Below, piece by piece: positions 12,911 to 15,320 of a DNA stretch of 15,320 nt. The stretch is from positions 1-15,320 of the forward strand of contig SXTL01000073.1 in NCBI GenBank assembly GCA_005790965.1, in the 5' to 3' direction. The translations under genes and the position numbers were made by a program. Numbering within the stretch: the first letter of the stretch is position 1; each line of letters opens with the position of its first letter. The notes beneath the pieces were generated by a model. That model saw only the letters and a list, made by a program, of their open reading frames with translations. It did no database searches and was not told the DNA's origin. Origin of the DNA: Burkholderiales bacterium. GTDB taxonomy: Bacteria; Pseudomonadota; Gammaproteobacteria; Burkholderiales; Thiobacillaceae.

Positions 12911-14146
12911 TTAAAGCTGATGCGAAGCCAGCCCGTCGGCCAGCTTCGGCTCGAACCAGGTGGATTTTGGCGGCATGACCTGGTTGGCATCGGCCACCGC
13001 CATCAGATGCTCCATATGAGTGGGATGCAGAGCAAAGGCCAGAGCCATTTCGCCCGAATCCACCCGTTTTTCCAGCTCGGCGAGACCGCGGATACCGCCG
13101 ACGAAGTCGATGCGCTTGTCGCGGCGCGGATCGGTAATTCCGAGGATGGGAGCGATCAGATGCTTTTGCAACAGACTGACATCCAGCCGCTCAACCGGAT
13201 CGCTCGGCACCAAGCTAGGATGGATGTGCAGGCGCCGCCAGCGGCCGCCCAGGTAAAGACCAAACTCACGCGGCTGGGTCGGTTTGACCGGGCCATCGGC
13301 ATCCTCGACGGTGAAGTTGGCGGCAATCCGCTGCAGCAAATCAGCCTCACTCAAACCGTTCAAGTCCTTGATTACGCGGTTGTAATCAAGAATCTGCATC
13401 TGGTGGTCAGGAAAGATAACTGAAAGGAAATAGTTGTAAGCCTCGTGGCCATCGTGCTGTGGATTGGCTGCCTTGCGGCTGGCACAAATCCGGCTGGCCG
13501 ACGCCGAGCGATGATGGCCATCGGCAATGTAGAGGGCTGGCAAGGCATCAAACAGCGCCGTCAGACGCGTCACGCTCGGCGCATCGCGAATCACCCACAG
13601 GCTATGCCGCACGCCAGTCTCGGCTATCGCATCGGCATCGGGGGCGACCTGGGTCGCGCTATTCAGAAGGGCATCGATCTCAGGGGCGTTCGGGTAGGCA
13701 AGCAGGACGGGGCCAGTTTGCGCATTCAGGGCCTCGATCTGGCGGACACGATCGTCCTCCTTGTCCGGGCGGGTGAACTCGTGCTTGCGGATGCGGTTGG
13801 TGTCGTAATCGGCGACCGAGGCAGCGGCCACAATGCCAGTCTGGACATGGCTGCCCATGATCAAGCGATAGGCGTAGTAGCACGGCGCCTCGTCCTGAAC
13901 CAAGACCCCGGCGGCGATCATCGCCTGCAGATTCTCGGCGCCTTTGGCATAAACGGCAGGGGCATAAGGGTCGGTATCTGCGGGTAGATCAATCTCAGGC
14001 TTGGAGATATGCAGAAAACTGTAGGGCCGGCCGGCTGCCAAAGCCCGCGCCTCCTCGGTATTTAACACATCGTAGGGCGGAGCCACGACTTCAGGCGCAC
14101 GGCCAATCGCGGGACGCAGGGCGGGGAACGGACGAACCAGGGTCAT
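12911..14146 (-). CDS. DUF1015 family protein (conserved, function unknown)
   Basis: The 411-residue protein from ATG 14146 matches the DUF1015 family as I recall it: N-terminal MTLVRPFPALRP, VAPPYDV (21-27), IRKHEFTRPDKEDDR (119-133), YIADGHHRSASA (206-217) and EAYNYFLSVIFP (235-246). The charged and histidine-rich motifs look like an active or metal site, but no reaction is established to my knowledge. The protein is soluble with no signal peptide. Upstream of this ATG the same frame stays open without a stop through a DUF3301-like segment to 14665 and beyond, so a fusion of 584 residues is possible (see finding). A TAGAAT box about 84 bases upstream could give it a separate promoter. It is followed by ispD. 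Confidence 0.88.
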   Translation of the reverse strand: MTLVRPFPALRPAIGRAPEVVAPPYDVLNTEEARALAAGRPYSFLHISKPEIDLPADTDPYAPAVYAKGAENLQAMIAAGVLVQDEAPCYYAYRLIMGSHVQTGIVAAASVADYDTNRIRKHEFTRPDKEDDRVRQIEALNAQTGPVLLAYPNAPEIDALLNSATQVAPDADAIAETGVRHSLWVIRDAPSVTRLTALFDALPALYIADGHHRSASASRICASRKAANPQHDGHEAYNYFLSVIFPDHQMQILDYNRVIKDLNGLSEADLLQRIAANFTVEDADGPVKPTQPREFGLYLGGRWRRLHIHPSLVPSDPVERLDVSLLQKHLIAPILGITDPRRDKRIDFVGGIRGLAELEKRVDSGEMALAFALHPTHMEHLMAVADANQVMPPKSTWFEPKLADGLASHQL

Positions 14147-14665
14147 TTGAGATTCTCGAGCAGGAAATAAAGCAGGTGATAAGTGAGGGCCAGCGCTGAG
14201 CAGCGAGGGGGCAATTTCTGATGCCTCGCATTCTAACCGCAAGCGGCCCTTCTCGCGGCAGGATCCCCCGCTACAGGGGCCAGGTAGACAGCCACCGGCA
14301 GCCGGCAAAGACGGCACCACAAAAGGCACGACATTGTCGCTTGGTACATCGACTGAGCGACGCAAATCCACGCTCACCGGGCAGCTGCCGTGCAGCAGGA
14401 CGGTGGCCTGAAGTCGATCGACACCGGTCCGGGAAAATTCAAAGGCGTAGAGGCGTTTCCAGACCAGATGGCCGTGCTCATTGCGTGTCGTGCGCAAAGA
14501 ACGCAGGGTGACGGTCTCATCGAGAAACTGCAAACCGTTACGCTCACACGCAGCGCGGGCCGAGGCCACGGCCATCTCGCGGGCCTTCAGTCCGCTGAAC
14601 CAGAACCAGACCAGAATGGCCATGGCGAGCAGCGTGAAAAGTTCAGGAGCGGGCATGGCCGGCAT
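14147..14665 (-). CDS. DUF3301-like small membrane-anchored protein, no stop of its own before DUF1015
   Basis: From ATG 14665 (or 14656) the frame reads MPAMPAPELFTLLAMAILVW, one N-terminal membrane segment (about 8-24). It continues with LKAREMAVASARAACERNGLQFLDETVTLRSLR, RNEHGHLVWKRLYAFEFS and a basic region to DNVVPF near residue 115 (14321). This pattern of membrane anchor, ARxAC, LQFLDxTVxL and YxFEFS fits the DUF3301 family of about 100-130 residues, function unknown. After that the sequence (14147-14320) turns into low-complexity Pro/Gly/Cys/Ser text unlike the family, but no stop occurs, so it reads straight into DUF1015. A shift to either other frame near 14325 would stop at 14271 or 14233, giving normal DUF3301 lengths. 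It is divergent from mfd. Confidence 0.68.
14230..14235 (-). promoter_or_regulatory. Possible -10 box ahead of the DUF1015 gene
   Basis: The minus strand has TAGAAT here, the same hexamer as in the rpsB promoter, and likewise preceded closely by a GCGG. It is about 84 bases before the DUF1015 ATG. No good -35 is seen 16-18 bases upstream, so this is weak. If real, it would mean DUF1015 is expressed separately from the DUF3301-like segment. Confidence 0.25.
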
Positions 14666-14686
14666 GATAAGCCAGATCGCCGGGCC

Positions 14687-14694
14687 TTTATAAT
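14687..14694. promoter_or_regulatory. Overlapping divergent -10 boxes for mfd and the DUF3301-like gene
   Basis: On the plus strand TATAAT (14689-14694) is a perfect -10 and ends six bases before the mfd ATG (14701), so transcription would begin at or next to the A of ATG. On the minus strand the same AT patch reads TATAAA (14687-14692), about 22 bases before ATG 14665. No strong -35 is seen for either direction. The only AT-rich patch between the two genes thus seems to serve both. Confidence 0.5.
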
Positions 14695-14700
14695 TCGCCC

Positions 14701-15320
14701 ATGACCGATGTTGCACCCCTCCGTTTTCCGCCTTCTGGCCAGCGCCTGCTCCTCCCCCTCCCGCCTGGCTCTGCCGATGCCCTGCTGATTGCGGACCTGC
14801 TTCGCTCGCCCGCCAAAAATATGGAGGCGGCAGCGCAACCCGCCCGGCAGCGCATCCTGCTACTGACTGCCAGCGCGGCAGATGCGCAGCGGCTTGCCAA
14901 TGAGATCCCCTGGTTCGCCCCAGACCTGAGGGTGGGCCTGTTCCCGGACTGGGAGACCTTGCCTTACGACCCGATCTCACCGCATCCCGATCTGGTCTCG
15001 GAACGACTCGCCACCCTCTGGCGCGCTCTGCAGGGCGATCTGGACTGTTTGATCGCTCCAGTGGCGACGGCCATGCAACGCCTGGCCCCGACGGCGTTTC
15101 TCTCTAGTCAGGCCTTCCTCTATAAATCCAAGGACAGACTCGACGCCGACGCCTTACGAACCCGGCTCATCGCAGCCGGCTATTGCGCCGTGAGCCAGGT
15201 TTACACCCCGGGCGAATTCGCCCTGCGAGGCGGCGTTTTTGACCTCTTTCCGACGGGCTCTGCCCTGCCCTACCGCATCGAATTGTTCGACGCCGAGATC
15301 GAATCGATCCGCACCTTCGA
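14701..15320 (+). CDS. mfd: Transcription-repair coupling factor Mfd, N-terminal part (runs off right edge)
   Basis: Mfd removes RNA polymerase stalled at DNA damage and recruits UvrA. The 206 complete codons here cover the start of the UvrB-like N-terminal module. After a short leader (MTDVAPLRFPPSGQRLLLPL) come ILLLTASAADAQRLANEI, LFPDWETLPYDPISPHPDLV with SERLATLW (the classic Mfd/UvrB block), then YTPGEFALRGGVFDLFP and YRIELFDAEIESIRTF. The full protein is usually about 1150 residues, so the RNA-polymerase-interacting and translocase domains are outside the window. No Shine-Dalgarno sequence precedes the ATG, and a perfect TATAAT ends six bases before it, so translation may be leaderless. 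The frame stays open to the end of the window. Confidence 0.95.
   Translation, partial: MTDVAPLRFPPSGQRLLLPLPPGSADALLIADLLRSPAKNMEAAAQPARQRILLLTASAADAQRLANEIPWFAPDLRVGLFPDWETLPYDPISPHPDLVSERLATLWRALQGDLDCLIAPVATAMQRLAPTAFLSSQAFLYKSKDRLDADALRTRLIAAGYCAVSQVYTPGEFALRGGVFDLFPTGSALPYRIELFDAEIESIRTF

Noticed and set aside
14262..14280. CCCC...GGGG mini-hairpin after the DUF3301-like domain
   Set aside because: A 4-bp stem without a U-run. It is not a credible terminator, though it would lie near where the DUF3301 gene might once have ended.
14666..14980. Minus-strand extension of the DUF3301/DUF1015 frame upstream to 14980
   Set aside because: It is antisense to the start of mfd and the translation is low-complexity. 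The membrane segment and family similarity begin only at ATG 14665 or 14656.

Overview
This GC-rich window looks like core chromosome of a betaproteobacterium. The UppS active-site segment reads RTGGEQRISNF, a form I associate with Betaproteobacteria, and the order rpsB-tsf-pyrH-frr-uppS-cdsA-dxr and the trxB / ftsK-lolA-rarA arrangement are also typical of that class. A Nitrosomonadales- or Rhodocyclales-like relative is my best guess, but the genus cannot be fixed from the sequence alone. I see no insertion sequence, prophage, CRISPR array, tRNA or rRNA.

Region 1 (1-5208, all minus strand) is the translation/envelope operon. A sigma70-type promoter (5179-5208) and a structured leader precede rpsB (ribosomal protein S2). 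A strong terminator-like hairpin follows, then tsf (EF-Ts), pyrH (UMP kinase), frr (ribosome recycling factor), uppS (undecaprenyl-PP synthase), cdsA (CDP-diacylglycerol synthase) and the first 136 codons of dxr (MEP pathway). Genes after tsf are nearly contiguous or overlapping.

Region 2 (5244-10095, minus) is a tightly overlapping run: ftsK (DNA translocase), lolA (lipoprotein chaperone), rarA (replication-associated AAA+ ATPase) and a small membrane-associated protein of unknown function with a conserved-looking Cys/His cluster. A 187-base divergent intergenic region separates ftsK from trxB (thioredoxin reductase, plus strand, 10283-11221).

Region 3 (11243-14700, minus) carries a DUF3301-like membrane-anchored protein, a DUF1015 protein, ispD (MEP pathway), tadA (tRNA adenosine deaminase) and a small YkuD-type L,D-transpeptidase. 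The last three overlap end to end. The DUF3301-like segment has no stop codon before DUF1015 and is in frame with it. mfd (transcription-repair coupling factor) begins divergently at 14701 and runs off the right edge. Its ATG sits six bases after a perfect TATAAT, suggesting a leaderless transcript.

The most notable finding is the rpsB leader. Three perfect helices (8, 7 and 8 bp) can form, the last being a pseudoknot that ends one base before the Shine-Dalgarno sequence. This is a plausible S2 autoregulatory element. Other points worth a second look are the terminator between rpsB and tsf, the DUF3301/DUF1015 in-frame junction, the overlapping divergent -10 boxes at mfd, and the unknown Cys/His protein.
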